45,913 bases of DNA from Bacteroidales bacterium (GTDB taxonomy: Bacteria > Bacteroidota > Bacteroidia > Bacteroidales > UBA932), in NCBI GenBank assembly GCA_024401995.1, contig JAKSJZ010000006.1:1-45913 (forward strand), read 5' to 3'. Of this stretch, positions 24,404 through 34,892 are shown in pieces (the first letter of the stretch is position 1; every line of letters starts with the position of its first letter). Position numbers and translations under genes: made by a program. Below the pieces are notes generated by a model. That model had not been told where the DNA came from. It did not search any database and saw only the letters and a list, made by a program, of their open reading frames with translations.

Positions 24404-27382
24404 ATGCTTATGCGCTTGATTCGTATGACGGCAATTGCCGCGGCGCTGCTTCTGGCGGCCTTCGCGGACGCTTATGCCGACCAGCCCGGAAAAACGTATT
24501 CGGATGCGGTGGCTCTCTATGAGCAGGGGATGTTCAACCGGGCCGCACAGATGTTCGGCTCGCTTGGGAGTTATGCCGATGCGGAGGCTTATTCCGCGCT
24601 GTGCCGCCTGAGGATGCATTCCCCCGAAGGGGGACGGCTGGTGGAGAAGGTGGCGGACTCTCCGCTGAAGGATCTTGCCTGGTTCCATTATGGGGTCAAC
24701 CTGTTCGCCGACGGTGATTATGCCGCTTCGGCCCGCGCCCTCGACAAGGTCAACGGACGGATTGAGAAAGGACCGGATGCGGCCGAATACCTGTACAAGA
24801 GAGGCTATTGCGATTATGCGCTGGGGCTTTATCAGGATGCGGAGCGCCGGCTGATGAAGGTGGAGGCGCTCGCCCAGTCCGATTATACGGCCCCGTCCAG
24901 ATATCTTGTCGGGACCATAAAATATCTTGACAGGAATTTTGCGGAAGCCGAGAAATGGTTTGCCCTGTCGGGGAAAGACCGGCGGTTTGCGGACCTGTCC
25001 GCCTTCTATATCGTGGATTGCCGTTTCGCCGCAAAGGATTACGATTATGTCGTTGAGAACGGTATTCCGCTGCTGGAGAATGCCCCCGCCGAGCGCAGGG
25101 CCCATCTCGGCAGGGTTATCTCGGAGGCGTATCTGGTGAAGGGCGACCCGGAGAAGGCCAGGGAGTTCCTGGAGGGCGCCCAGTCGTTGAAAAAGCCCCG
25201 TACGCGTACCGATTTCTTCTATGCCGGTTCGGTGATGTATGCCCTCGGCGATTATGAGGGGGCGATAGAGAACTTCGAGGCAATGGAGGACGGGGACGAT
25301 TCGCTTGCGCAGGTGGCGGCATACGAGCTCGCCGATTCGTATATCAGGACGGGCAACAAGATTGCCGCGATGGCTTCGTTCAAGAAGGCCTCCGAACTGC
25401 CGTTCGTCTATGCCACGAGGGAGGACGCTTTCTTCAATTATGCAAAGCTTGCTTTCGATCTCAACGGCGACACGTCGGTATTCAAGGAGTACGCGAGGAT
25501 TTTCGAGACGTCTGGAAAGGGGCAGCAGATATATGAGTATATGGCGCTTGCCGCCCTGTACGACAAGGACTATGCCGCCGCATTGGATGCCTATTCGCAA
25601 CTCGACGAACTGTCGGCGGGCCAGAAGTCCAATTATATGCGGGCCAATTATCTCCGCGGCCGACAACTTGTGGAGGGGGGCTCGTACCGTGATGCGGTGA
25701 TGTACCTGAAGGCCGCGGCCTTCTATGCCCCGCGTCACGACGTGCTCGGCCATTATGCGCGTTTCAATGCGGCCGATTGTCTTTTCCGGACCGGCAACGT
25801 GGACGAGGCGCTGTCGATATATCAGGACCTGTACAATCTGTCGGCCCTCGACAATCACGACGAAGGCCGCACGCTGGCTTACAATATTGCATATTGCTAC
25901 CTTGAGAAGGGGCGGTGGAAGGATGCGGCCCTGTGGCTGGACCGTTATCTTTCCTCGCGCGACCTGAAGTTCAGGGAGGACGCCCTCGTGCGCAGGGCCG
26001 ACTGCGATTTCGTGCGCCAGAAGTATGCCGACGCGGTCGTGTCCTATGGTCGGGCGATAAGCGAATACGGATCTCCCGACAAGATTTACCCTTATTACAG
26101 GCAGGCGCTGGCTTATGGACTCAAGGGCGACTTGAAGTCGAAGGTGGAGGTGCTTTCGAGGGTGGACGGGGCTTCTCCCGATGCTCCGATGTGGAGCGAG
26201 GCCCAGTATGAGCTGGCCCGCGCCGAGTTCGAGAGGGGCAACGCTTCTTCGGCGGAGCGTACTTTCCTGAAGATTCTTTCCGGAAACGCTTCCCGCGAAT
26301 ACGAGGCGGGCGCACTGACGGGCCTCGGTATGGTTTGCCGCAATTCCGGACGGTATGAAGATGCCCTGGTCAGGTACAAGACGGTGGTGGAGCAGTACGC
26401 TGACCTTCCGGCCGCCAGGGATGCGCTGCTCGCCATAGAGAGCATATATCAGACTTTGGGGCGTCCGGATGCATACCTTGCCTATTCGGACAGCGTGGAG
26501 ACAGTGGTGAAGAAGACTCCGGAGGAGAGGGAAGAATTGTATTTCAACACCATAGAGCAGTTGTACGTGGCGGGGCGCTGGAAGGAGGTCAGGGATGCGT
26601 CCCTGCGTTTCACCGATTCCTATGCTTCGTCCGGCAGGCTGCGTGACGTGAATTTCTATCTTGCCGAGTCGCTGAGGTGTCTGGGAGAGGAAGAGGCTGC
26701 CTGCGATTGTTATGGCAAGGTGTTCGAATCAGGGGCGTGGGATTCGTTCAGGGAGATGGCCGCCCTGCAGTATGCGAGGATTTCCTTCAAGTTGGAGAGA
26801 TATGCCGACGCGCTTGCCGGGTATTCGGAGTTGGAGAAGGGCGCGGAGATGGAGCAGAACAGGCTGGAAGCCGCTACAGGTGTCATGAGATCGGCATATC
26901 GCGCCAGGGAGTTCGGCCTTGCGGCGGAAACGTCGGCAAGGATTGCGGAGCAGCCCGGCCGCAAGGTTGAGGAGGTGCGTGAAGCCCTTATGGTCAACGC
27001 CAGGTCGAACCTGGCGCAGAGCCGGCGCGAGGAGGCCCTGCAGGCATTGAACAGGCTTGCCGCCGATCCTTCGACGGACGAGGGTGGGGAAGCTTGTGTG
27101 ATGCTTGTCAAGGACGCTTTCGACAGGGGTGATTTCAAGGGCGTGGAGACAATGGTCTATGCGCTTTCCGGCAAGGCCGGAGTGAGGTCCTTCCATCTGG
27201 CGAAGGCTTACGTGATATTGGGCGACTCCTTCGTGAGCAGGGGTTCGGTTGCCCAGGCCAAGGCGACTTTCGAGAGTATAAGGGACGGGTATGTCCCTTC
27301 GGGAGAGTCGGATGAGGTGACGGCTCTTGTCCGTGACAGGCTGAATTCAATTGAAAAAATGGAAGAAAATGAGCAGGAATAG
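24404..27382 (+). CDS. Large exported tetratricopeptide-repeat protein
   Basis: About 992 residues from ATG 24404 (MLMRLIRMTAIAAALLLAAF), with a signal peptide ending near ADAYA. The open frame extends far upstream, but that part lies antisense to ftsE and before the promoter. Almost the whole protein is alpha-helical TPR-like repeats, for example EYLYKRGYCDYALGLYQDAE and FNAADCLFRTGNVDEALSIY, with many Tyr and Ala at repeat positions; I estimate more than 20 units. It has no lipobox. It is followed, with a 14-base overlap, by an outer-membrane barrel gene, so it is probably a periplasmic scaffold for an envelope complex. The exact role is unknown. Confidence 0.82.
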   Translation: MLMRLIRMTAIAAALLLAAFADAYADQPGKTYSDAVALYEQGMFNRAAQMFGSLGSYADAEAYSALCRLRMHSPEGGRLVEKVADSPLKDLAWFHYGVNLFADGDYAASARALDKVNGRIEKGPDAAEYLYKRGYCDYALGLYQDAERRLMKVEALAQSDYTAPSRYLVGTIKYLDRNFAEAEKWFALSGKDRRFADLSAFYIVDCRFAAKDYDYVVENGIPLLENAPAERRAHLGRVISEAYLVKGDPEKAREFLEGAQSLKKPRTRTDFFYAGSVMYALGDYEGAIENFEAMEDGDDSLAQVAAYELADSYIRTGNKIAAMASFKKASELPFVYATREDAFFNYAKLAFDLNGDTSVFKEYARIFETSGKGQQIYEYMALAALYDKDYAAALDAYSQLDELSAGQKSNYMRANYLRGRQLVEGGSYRDAVMYLKAAAFYAPRHDVLGHYARFNAADCLFRTGNVDEALSIYQDLYNLSALDNHDEGRTLAYNIAYCYLEKGRWKDAALWLDRYLSSRDLKFREDALVRRADCDFVRQKYADAVVSYGRAISEYGSPDKIYPYYRQALAYGLKGDLKSKVEVLSRVDGASPDAPMWSEAQYELARAEFERGNASSAERTFLKILSGNASREYEAGALTGLGMVCRNSGRYEDALVRYKTVVEQYADLPAARDALLAIESIYQTLGRPDAYLAYSDSVETVVKKTPEEREELYFNTIEQLYVAGRWKEVRDASLRFTDSYASSGRLRDVNFYLAESLRCLGEEEAACDCYGKVFESGAWDSFREMAALQYARISFKLERYADALAGYSELEKGAEMEQNRLEAATGVMRSAYRAREFGLAAETSARIAEQPGRKVEEVREALMVNARSNLAQSRREEALQALNRLAADPSTDEGGEACVMLVKDAFDRGDFKGVETMVYALSGKAGVRSFHLAKAYVILGDSFVSRGSVAQAKATFESIRDGYVPSGESDEVTALVRDRLNSIEKMEENEQE

Positions 27383-28985
27383 GATAATCGCCGCCACGGC
27401 CGGCCTTTTGATGGCATTCAATCCGGTTTCGGCGCAGATCAATACCAGCGTCGAGGTGACCAACGGCTATGATGCCTCCATCCCTGATTTGGAGAGGGGT
27501 TTTGTGGATATGACGATACCGGACTCGGCCGACGTCTTCGATCTCGAATTCGACTACAAGGTCTTCGAGACTCCGTACAAGGGTACGTCCGCTTTCTCGC
27601 CCTATTCCGTCAGGCTCAACCAGAATGATGACGGGGGAGAGCATCACAGGCTTATGGTGAAGGCCGGCGCCGGGTACGTGCTGCGCCCCACGGCGTGCCT
27701 GATATGGGAGCCTGAGTTCAAGGACAGGTTCAGGATGGCCGTGTACGGCAATTTCGACGGTTTTGTCGGCAACTATCGTGGAATCAACCCCGTGTCTCTG
27801 GAGGAGGACGGCAGCTTTGCCGGAAGGGACCTCTACAGCAGGGAAGGTGTTGCCGGCGGCTGGGAGTTCGGCAAGTGCGACCTTGATTTCGAGGTGGCGC
27901 ATTCCGGGATTTATGCCGACGGAGGGGAGATGTCCGGACCTATGGGCGCCTTCAATTCGATTTACGCAAGGGCTGCCGTACGTTCCGCAGGGCAGTCGAA
28001 GTATCAGTACGGTTTTGCGGCGGCTTTCCGGGGCGGCGCCGACAGCTTCGACGGCAAGAGGATTGGCGACAATGCCATCGACCTCGATATGCGCTTCGGG
28101 CGTTCGGTCATCGAGCGTGTAGCGGTGCTTGTGGACGGCGGGTTCGGCCTGGACAGCTATTCTGCCGAGGCGGCCTTTACCGGATACAACGCTTTCATCA
28201 CGCCGAAGGCCGTTTACAGCCACGGCCCGTTCAGGGTTGAGGGCGGCTTGAAGTTCAATATTTCCAATTACGCGGGCAGGGCATTCCTGATAAGTCCGGA
28301 CATCCACGCCACTCTCTCCTTTGAAAAGGCCCGTATGACGCTGTATGCTGACCTTACCGGCGGCAACAGGTCCGACAGCTATTCCGATATGAAGGACCGC
28401 AACCATTTCTTCACCCCGGTTTACGGAGCCCCCGGCAATACGGCGGTCAATCTGGCAGCTTCCGCCGGCATCAGGGGAGCGGTGGCATCCGTCCTGAAGT
28501 ACGGGGTGGGCGTATCGTATGAGAATGACAGGTCGAAGCTTTATGACGGCGTGGGAAGCATCGTCTATGGAAGGGGTGAGGTTTTCGGTGTGGACGCGAA
28601 CCTGGGCCTGAGGGTCAGCAGTGTTTTTGCCGACTTGCGCTTCAGATACAACCGCGATATGGGCGATATTCCGGCAGGGACTTTCTCCACCCCGTCGGTG
28701 GAGGCCGGTATCGTGGCGGGATTCAATGTCCGCCGGCGCATATTCCTGAGTGTCCGACTTGACGGACAGACGTCCAGAACGGCGCGCAGGGGAGAGAACG
28801 TGCGCTACAAGGTCGTCGCGCTGCCCGGATTCCTTGACCTCGGCTTCGAGGCCGGATACCGTTTCGCGCGTCACTGGACGGTGTTCCTGAAGGGGCAGAA
28901 TATGCTCAATGCCGATATCCGCAGGACTCCTCTCTACTCCGAAAAGGGCATAGGGGTGACGGCCGGAGTTTCTTTTGTGCTATAG
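27369..28985 (+). CDS. Outer-membrane beta-barrel protein (plug-less, TonB-receptor-like barrel)
   Basis: 538 residues from ATG 27369 (MSRNRIIAATAGLLMAFNPV), signal cleavage near VSA/Q; an in-frame TTG at 27351 would add six residues. After a short linker (DSADVFDLEFDYKVFETPYKG) the rest alternates polar and hydrophobic residues in beta-strand fashion, with repeated aromatic-ended strands. It ends RRTPLYSEKGIGVTAGVSFVL, a typical barrel terminus. I see no plug domain, TonB box or carboxypeptidase-like domain. FLKGQNMLNADIR resembles the late FxxxxNLFN-type strand of TonB receptors. The overlap with the TPR gene suggests a joint envelope function, not identified. Confidence 0.75.
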   Translation: MSRNRIIAATAGLLMAFNPVSAQINTSVEVTNGYDASIPDLERGFVDMTIPDSADVFDLEFDYKVFETPYKGTSAFSPYSVRLNQNDDGGEHHRLMVKAGAGYVLRPTACLIWEPEFKDRFRMAVYGNFDGFVGNYRGINPVSLEEDGSFAGRDLYSREGVAGGWEFGKCDLDFEVAHSGIYADGGEMSGPMGAFNSIYARAAVRSAGQSKYQYGFAAAFRGGADSFDGKRIGDNAIDLDMRFGRSVIERVAVLVDGGFGLDSYSAEAAFTGYNAFITPKAVYSHGPFRVEGGLKFNISNYAGRAFLISPDIHATLSFEKARMTLYADLTGGNRSDSYSDMKDRNHFFTPVYGAPGNTAVNLAASAGIRGAVASVLKYGVGVSYENDRSKLYDGVGSIVYGRGEVFGVDANLGLRVSSVFADLRFRYNRDMGDIPAGTFSTPSVEAGIVAGFNVRRRIFLSVRLDGQTSRTARRGENVRYKVVALPGFLDLGFEAGYRFARHWTVFLKGQNMLNADIRRTPLYSEKGIGVTAGVSFVL

Positions 28986-29019
28986 GCTCGCGGAGGTCGG
29001 ATTTTTGAGAAAAATTAAG

Positions 29020-29027
29020 TAAATTTG
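29020..29027 (+). promoter_or_regulatory. gyrB promoter (-7 box TAAATTTG)
   Basis: TAAATTTG, 25 bases before the gyrB ATG. The 17 bases 29015-29031 are identical to the TPR gene promoter at 24374-24390. Confidence 0.55.
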
Positions 29028-29040
29028 TAGGGTTACATAG

Positions 29041-31065
<2,025 letters not shown>

Positions 31066-31071
31066 CCGCGT

Positions 31072-33105
31072 ATGTACAGGAACAGGCTGATTCGTATAAT
31101 TTTACCGCTGGTGCTTATGGCGGCGGTATTGTTTGTCGCCATGCCCCGCGGGAAGAAGTTCTCCTACGACTACAAGAAGGGGACGTCCTGGAAGTATGAC
31201 GATCTGGTCGCCGCTTTCGACTTCCCGCTGCTCAAGACAAGGGAGCAGATGCAGGAGCAGAGCGCGTCTTCCGGCTCCGAAGCGATACCCTTCTATGTCT
31301 TCTCGGACAAGACCGCCTCGGAGGTGGTGGATGCGGTGATGAACCTGGATATGGGGCGGTACAACTCCCTCAAGCCGGTCATCGGGACGGCAATCCGTTC
31401 CGTGTATTCGCACGGGGTGCTTCCCGATGCGGGTATGGGGAATGACGTCAGTGAGGTATATATTAAGCGCGAAAAGAAAGCCAGCCTTTTCCCCGTCGCC
31501 GAAATATTTTCTTTGCAGGGAGCCGGAAACGCGATTCTGGCGGACGTGGCCCCGAGTATCCCGGCAGTCAATGCGGATTCGCTGCTGGAAGCGTACGGAA
31601 TATATGCCCTGATAATACCCAATCTGGTTTTTGATTCCCAGACTACGGAGCTTGTCCACTACGAGCAGTCCAACGTGAAGTCCCCCACTTTGGGATATGT
31701 GAGCGCCGGTACGCTGATTGTGTCGAAGGGGGAGATAATCACCTCGGACATAGCCCAGATGCTCGACTCGTACAAGAGCGAGTACAATGCGACTATGGGC
31801 AGCAGGGGATCGGAGGCAAAAGTCCGCGTTGGCAATATGCTTCTTGCGATTCTGCTGGTCGGGATTCTTTTCCTTGTCATTTTCTTCACCGGCAAGAAGA
31901 TTCTGGCCAACCAGAACCAGTACCTGTTCGTGCTTCTGGTCTGGCTTATCGCCGCCCTGGGCGCAGTGCTGGTGTGCAGGACCAATGAGGATATCCTTTT
32001 CCTGCTGCCGTTCACGCTGGCGGCGCTTTATCTGGAGTCTTTCTTCACTTCGAGGTCGATAGTGTTCATCTATGCCACGGCTCTCCTGCCGTTGCTTGTC
32101 TTTGCGCAGAATGGTATCGCGCTGTACGTGATATTCTTCTTCGGCGGACTCGTGGCCATCCTTTCCTTCAAGCGGTTCAACCGCGGCTGGCAGCAGTTCC
32201 TTACCGCGGCGTTCACCTTCCTGGCATTGTGGTTGGGATATCTTGCGTTCTACCTTACCGGGCTGGTCGGGGGGAATCTTGTAGGAGCGGGTATGATGCT
32301 GTTCCTGTCCCCGCTTCTTGCAGTCGCCGGATATCCGCTCATCTATCTTTTCGAGAAGCTGTTCAACCTGCTTTCGAACTCCAGGCTTATGGAGCTTTGC
32401 GACACCTCGAACCCGCTCATCCGTAAGCTTGAGCAGATGGCTCCGGGCACGTTCCAGCATTCCCTTCAGGTAATGAGCCTTTCGGAGGCCGCGGCCAGAG
32501 CCATAGGGGAGAATACCCTTCTGGTCCGTACGGGAGCCCTGTACCACGATATCGGCAAGATGCGCAACCCCCTGTGCTTTGTGGAGAACAGGTCCCTGCT
32601 CGGGGCGGAGGATGCGGACTATCACGACGGAATCACCCCGCTCCAGAGTGCGCAGGACATCATACGCCACGTTTCCGACGGGTGCGAGATAGCGACGAAG
32701 GAAGGTTTGCCGCACGCCATTGTCAATTTCATCATTTCCCATCACGGAACGACCTGCGTGTCGTATTTCTATGACAAATATTGTCGTGAGGGCGGTGACG
32801 CGTCCATCAGACCGGAGTTCTGCTATGACGGAATCAGACCCGTGACAAAGGCGGAGATAATAGTGATGCTGGCCGACAGTCTGGAGGCTGCGTCCAGGAC
32901 GCTGAAGAATTATCAGCCGGAGTCCGTGTCCGAGCTGGTTGAAAACATTGTGTCAATAAAGATGGATGAAGGTCAGTTTGTCGATGCGGAAATATCCGTG
33001 GGCGAACTTACGGTCATCAAGGAGACTTTCAAGTCATATATTGTTCAAATGCACCACGAGAGGGTGATATATCCGAAAGGAAGCAAATACACGAAAAAGA
33101 TATGA
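31072..33105 (+). CDS. 7TM-HD family phosphodiesterase (PgpH-like)
   Basis: 677 residues. An N-terminal membrane anchor (about 5-24) is followed by an extracytoplasmic domain (about 30-255). Seven membrane segments lie between about 258 and 430. A cytoplasmic HD domain has HSLQVMSLSEAAARAIG and H492-D493 in LYHDIGKMRNP, plus FIISHHGTT. This is the 7TMR-HDED/7TM-HD architecture of PgpH, which degrades the second messenger c-di-AMP in several Gram-positives. A c-di-AMP role here is by analogy. It starts 6 bases after gyrB and its stop overlaps tig by 4 bases. Confidence 0.9.
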   Translation: MYRNRLIRIILPLVLMAAVLFVAMPRGKKFSYDYKKGTSWKYDDLVAAFDFPLLKTREQMQEQSASSGSEAIPFYVFSDKTASEVVDAVMNLDMGRYNSLKPVIGTAIRSVYSHGVLPDAGMGNDVSEVYIKREKKASLFPVAEIFSLQGAGNAILADVAPSIPAVNADSLLEAYGIYALIIPNLVFDSQTTELVHYEQSNVKSPTLGYVSAGTLIVSKGEIITSDIAQMLDSYKSEYNATMGSRGSEAKVRVGNMLLAILLVGILFLVIFFTGKKILANQNQYLFVLLVWLIAALGAVLVCRTNEDILFLLPFTLAALYLESFFTSRSIVFIYATALLPLLVFAQNGIALYVIFFFGGLVAILSFKRFNRGWQQFLTAAFTFLALWLGYLAFYLTGLVGGNLVGAGMMLFLSPLLAVAGYPLIYLFEKLFNLLSNSRLMELCDTSNPLIRKLEQMAPGTFQHSLQVMSLSEAAARAIGENTLLVRTGALYHDIGKMRNPLCFVENRSLLGAEDADYHDGITPLQSAQDIIRHVSDGCEIATKEGLPHAIVNFIISHHGTTCVSYFYDKYCREGGDASIRPEFCYDGIRPVTKAEIIVMLADSLEAASRTLKNYQPESVSELVENIVSIKMDEGQFVDAEISVGELTVIKETFKSYIVQMHHERVIYPKGSKYTKKI

Positions 33106-34088
33106 AAATAACGAAGAAACAGATTGACAAGCTGAATCTGGAACTCACTATGGTTGTGGAGCACACGGATTATGAGCAGGCGGAAAAGAAAAAACTTGCC
33201 GAACGCAGGAGGACGGCGGACTTCAAGGGATTCCGCAAGGGTAACGTCCCTCCCGAGATGATACGCAAGGTGTATGGAGAGCAGATTCGCGTCGAGGTGG
33301 TGAATGACGTTATCAGCGGGCAGCTTTCCGAAGCGGTCAGGGACCTTCATATTCTCGGCGAGCCCATCTCGTCGGAGAAGCAGGGCGAGATTGACTGGAA
33401 GAGCGACGAGCCCTACACGTTCATCTTCGACCTCGGGCTGTCTCCCGAATTCAAGGCTGAGGCTTCAAAGTCCGATTCGGTACAGTCATACAGGATAGAG
33501 GTTACCGACAAGACGAAGGCCGAAGTCGCGAAGAACCTGAAGAAGTACTACGCCGACAAGAAGGAGAAGAAGACGGATGCGGAGATTGACAGCGAGGTGA
33601 GCGGGCGCCTGGAGTCCGAGTATGCGCAGGAGGCCGAATGGCGGCTTACGAAGGACATAAGGGATTATTTTGTGAAGAAGGCGTCGTTGGAACTTCCGGA
33701 GGACTTCCTGAAGAGGTGGCTTTTTGCCGCCAACGGAGGCAAGGTTTCGAAGGAGGACATAGAAAAGGATTTCAGCGGCTTTGTGGAGGATTTCAAATGG
33801 CAGCTGGTACGCGGCAGGTTCATGCAGGAGTTCGCCCTGAAGATTGAGGAGAAAGACCTGAGGGAGGCCGCGAAGGCTTTCGTGACCTATCAGTATGCGA
33901 TGTACGGCATAGGCAATGTGCCCGAGGATATGATAAAGGAGGCCGTTGAAAGGCTTCTTTCGGACCGCGCCCAGATCTCGCGTCTCGAAGAGCAGGTGGA
34001 GGACCGCAAGGTGATGGAGAAGCTCAAGGAGACAATCACCATCAAGGAGAAGAAGATAACTTCGGAAAAGTTCCGCGACCTCAAGTAG
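33102..34088 (+). CDS. tig: Trigger factor lacking the PPIase domain
   Basis: 328 residues, compared with about 430-450 for usual trigger factors. The N-terminal ribosome-binding domain (1-115) is intact, with the signature FKGFRKGNVPPEM (41-53). Where an FKBP-type PPIase domain normally starts (about residue 150), the chain instead has a short charged stretch, ADKKEKKTDAEIDSE. It then passes directly into the helical C-terminal chaperone arms (SGRLESEYAQEAEWRLTKDI onward). It should still bind nascent chains at the exit tunnel but cannot isomerise prolines. The start overlaps the HD gene by ATGA. The reading frame is intact, so this looks like a stable domain loss. Confidence 0.9.
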   Translation: MKITKKQIDKLNLELTMVVEHTDYEQAEKKKLAERRRTADFKGFRKGNVPPEMIRKVYGEQIRVEVVNDVISGQLSEAVRDLHILGEPISSEKQGEIDWKSDEPYTFIFDLGLSPEFKAEASKSDSVQSYRIEVTDKTKAEVAKNLKKYYADKKEKKTDAEIDSEVSGRLESEYAQEAEWRLTKDIRDYFVKKASLELPEDFLKRWLFAANGGKVSKEDIEKDFSGFVEDFKWQLVRGRFMQEFALKIEEKDLREAAKAFVTYQYAMYGIGNVPEDMIKEAVERLLSDRAQISRLEEQVEDRKVMEKLKETITIKEKKITSEKFRDLK

Positions 34089-34112
34089 GTTCGGAACCTG
34101 CTGAAAGCCCGC

Positions 34113-34538
34113 CTATTGCTCGATTGGCAGCGGTGGCAGGGCGGATGTCTCCCCTGTGGAGGGATCGCTTACAGAGAGTATTTCGTAAACAACGTATCTC
34201 TGCATCCCTCTCCAGGGGAGCATTCCGTTGTACTCCTTGTAGCGCAGTTCGACGTTCTTGCCGCTGCAGCGCATAAGCTTTTCCGCGACGGCCCCGTCCA
34301 CTACGGAGAAATTGAATTCGTTGGATTGGATGGCCCCCTTGTTGGCGCCCTTGAATCCGGCCTGGATGAGACGGCCCTCATAGGTCTTCCATATCCAGCC
34401 CTTGTATACGAACATATTGAGTTCGCCCGCCTTGACACCCTCTCCGAGGACAAAGCAGAACTTGAAGAATACAAAGACAGCAATAGCAAGCACCGCTACG
34501 GTACTTGCTATTGTTATGATTTTTGAGCTCGTACGCAT
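34113..34538 (-). CDS. Small single-TM conserved Bacteroidetes protein of unknown function
   Basis: 141 residues. One membrane segment (about 7-32, IITIASTVAVLAIAVFVFFKF) leads into a soluble domain with FVLGEGVKAGELNMFVYKGWI and KTYEGRLIQAGF. I recall similar small proteins in many Bacteroidetes genomes, sometimes mislabelled as 6-phosphogluconate dehydrogenase; it has no dehydrogenase motifs. The C-terminus is Pro-rich (TSALPPLPIEQ). It lies 9 bases downstream of rpmE2 and is probably co-transcribed with it. Function unknown. Confidence 0.8.
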   Translation of the reverse strand: MRTSSKIITIASTVAVLAIAVFVFFKFCFVLGEGVKAGELNMFVYKGWIWKTYEGRLIQAGFKGANKGAIQSNEFNFSVVDGAVAEKLMRCSGKNVELRYKEYNGMLPWRGMQRYVVYEILSVSDPSTGETSALPPLPIEQ

Positions 34539-34547
34539 AGAAGGTCT

Positions 34548-34799
34548 TTACTTCTTGCGAGCCTTGTAACGCTGGTAGAATTGGTCAACTCGTCCGGCGG
34601 TATCGACAATCTTGGTCTTGCCGGTGTAGAAGGGGTGAGACGTATTGGAAATCTCGACCTTCACAAGAGGATATTCAACGCCCTCGATGGTTATCGTCTC
34701 CTTGGTGGAGGCGCAGCTGCGGGTGATGAACACGTCTTCGTTTGACATATCCTTGAAAGCTACAAGGCGGTAGGTTTCGGGATGAAGTCCTTTTTTCAT
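34548..34799 (-). CDS. rpmE2: 50S ribosomal protein L31 type B
   Basis: An 83-residue ribosomal protein. The start MKKGLHPETYRLVAFKDMSN and the later VEISNTSHPFYTGKTKIVDT are clear L31 signatures. The zinc-binding CxxC pair of the A type is absent; the only Cys is in TRSCAST. The B type does not need zinc. It has its own promoter. Confidence 0.96.
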   Translation of the reverse strand: MKKGLHPETYRLVAFKDMSNEDVFITRSCASTKETITIEGVEYPLVKVEISNTSHPFYTGKTKIVDTAGRVDQFYQRYKARKK

Positions 34800-34824
34800 A
34801 ACGTTGTTTTTAAATTTGCGGACG

Positions 34825-34856
34825 CAAATGTACGATATTATTGTTACTAAACCAAA
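34825..34856 (-). promoter_or_regulatory. rpmE2 promoter
   Basis: On the minus strand TTTG (34856-34853), 20 bp spacer and TACATTTG (34832-34825). The ATG is 25 bases further on. Confidence 0.7.
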
Positions 34857-34892
34857 TCTATCTTGACTCTCCGTCTGCTGTTACGCAATGAA

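Noticed and set aside
31102..32745. 547-residue frame antisense to the 7TM-HD gene
   Set aside because: The translation is low-complexity and charged, rich in Arg, Gln and His, as expected for the complement of a membrane protein gene.
34811..34818. Plus-strand TAAATTTG as a promoter
   Set aside because: No plus-strand gene follows; the downstream genes are on the minus strand. It lies in the rpmE2 leader.
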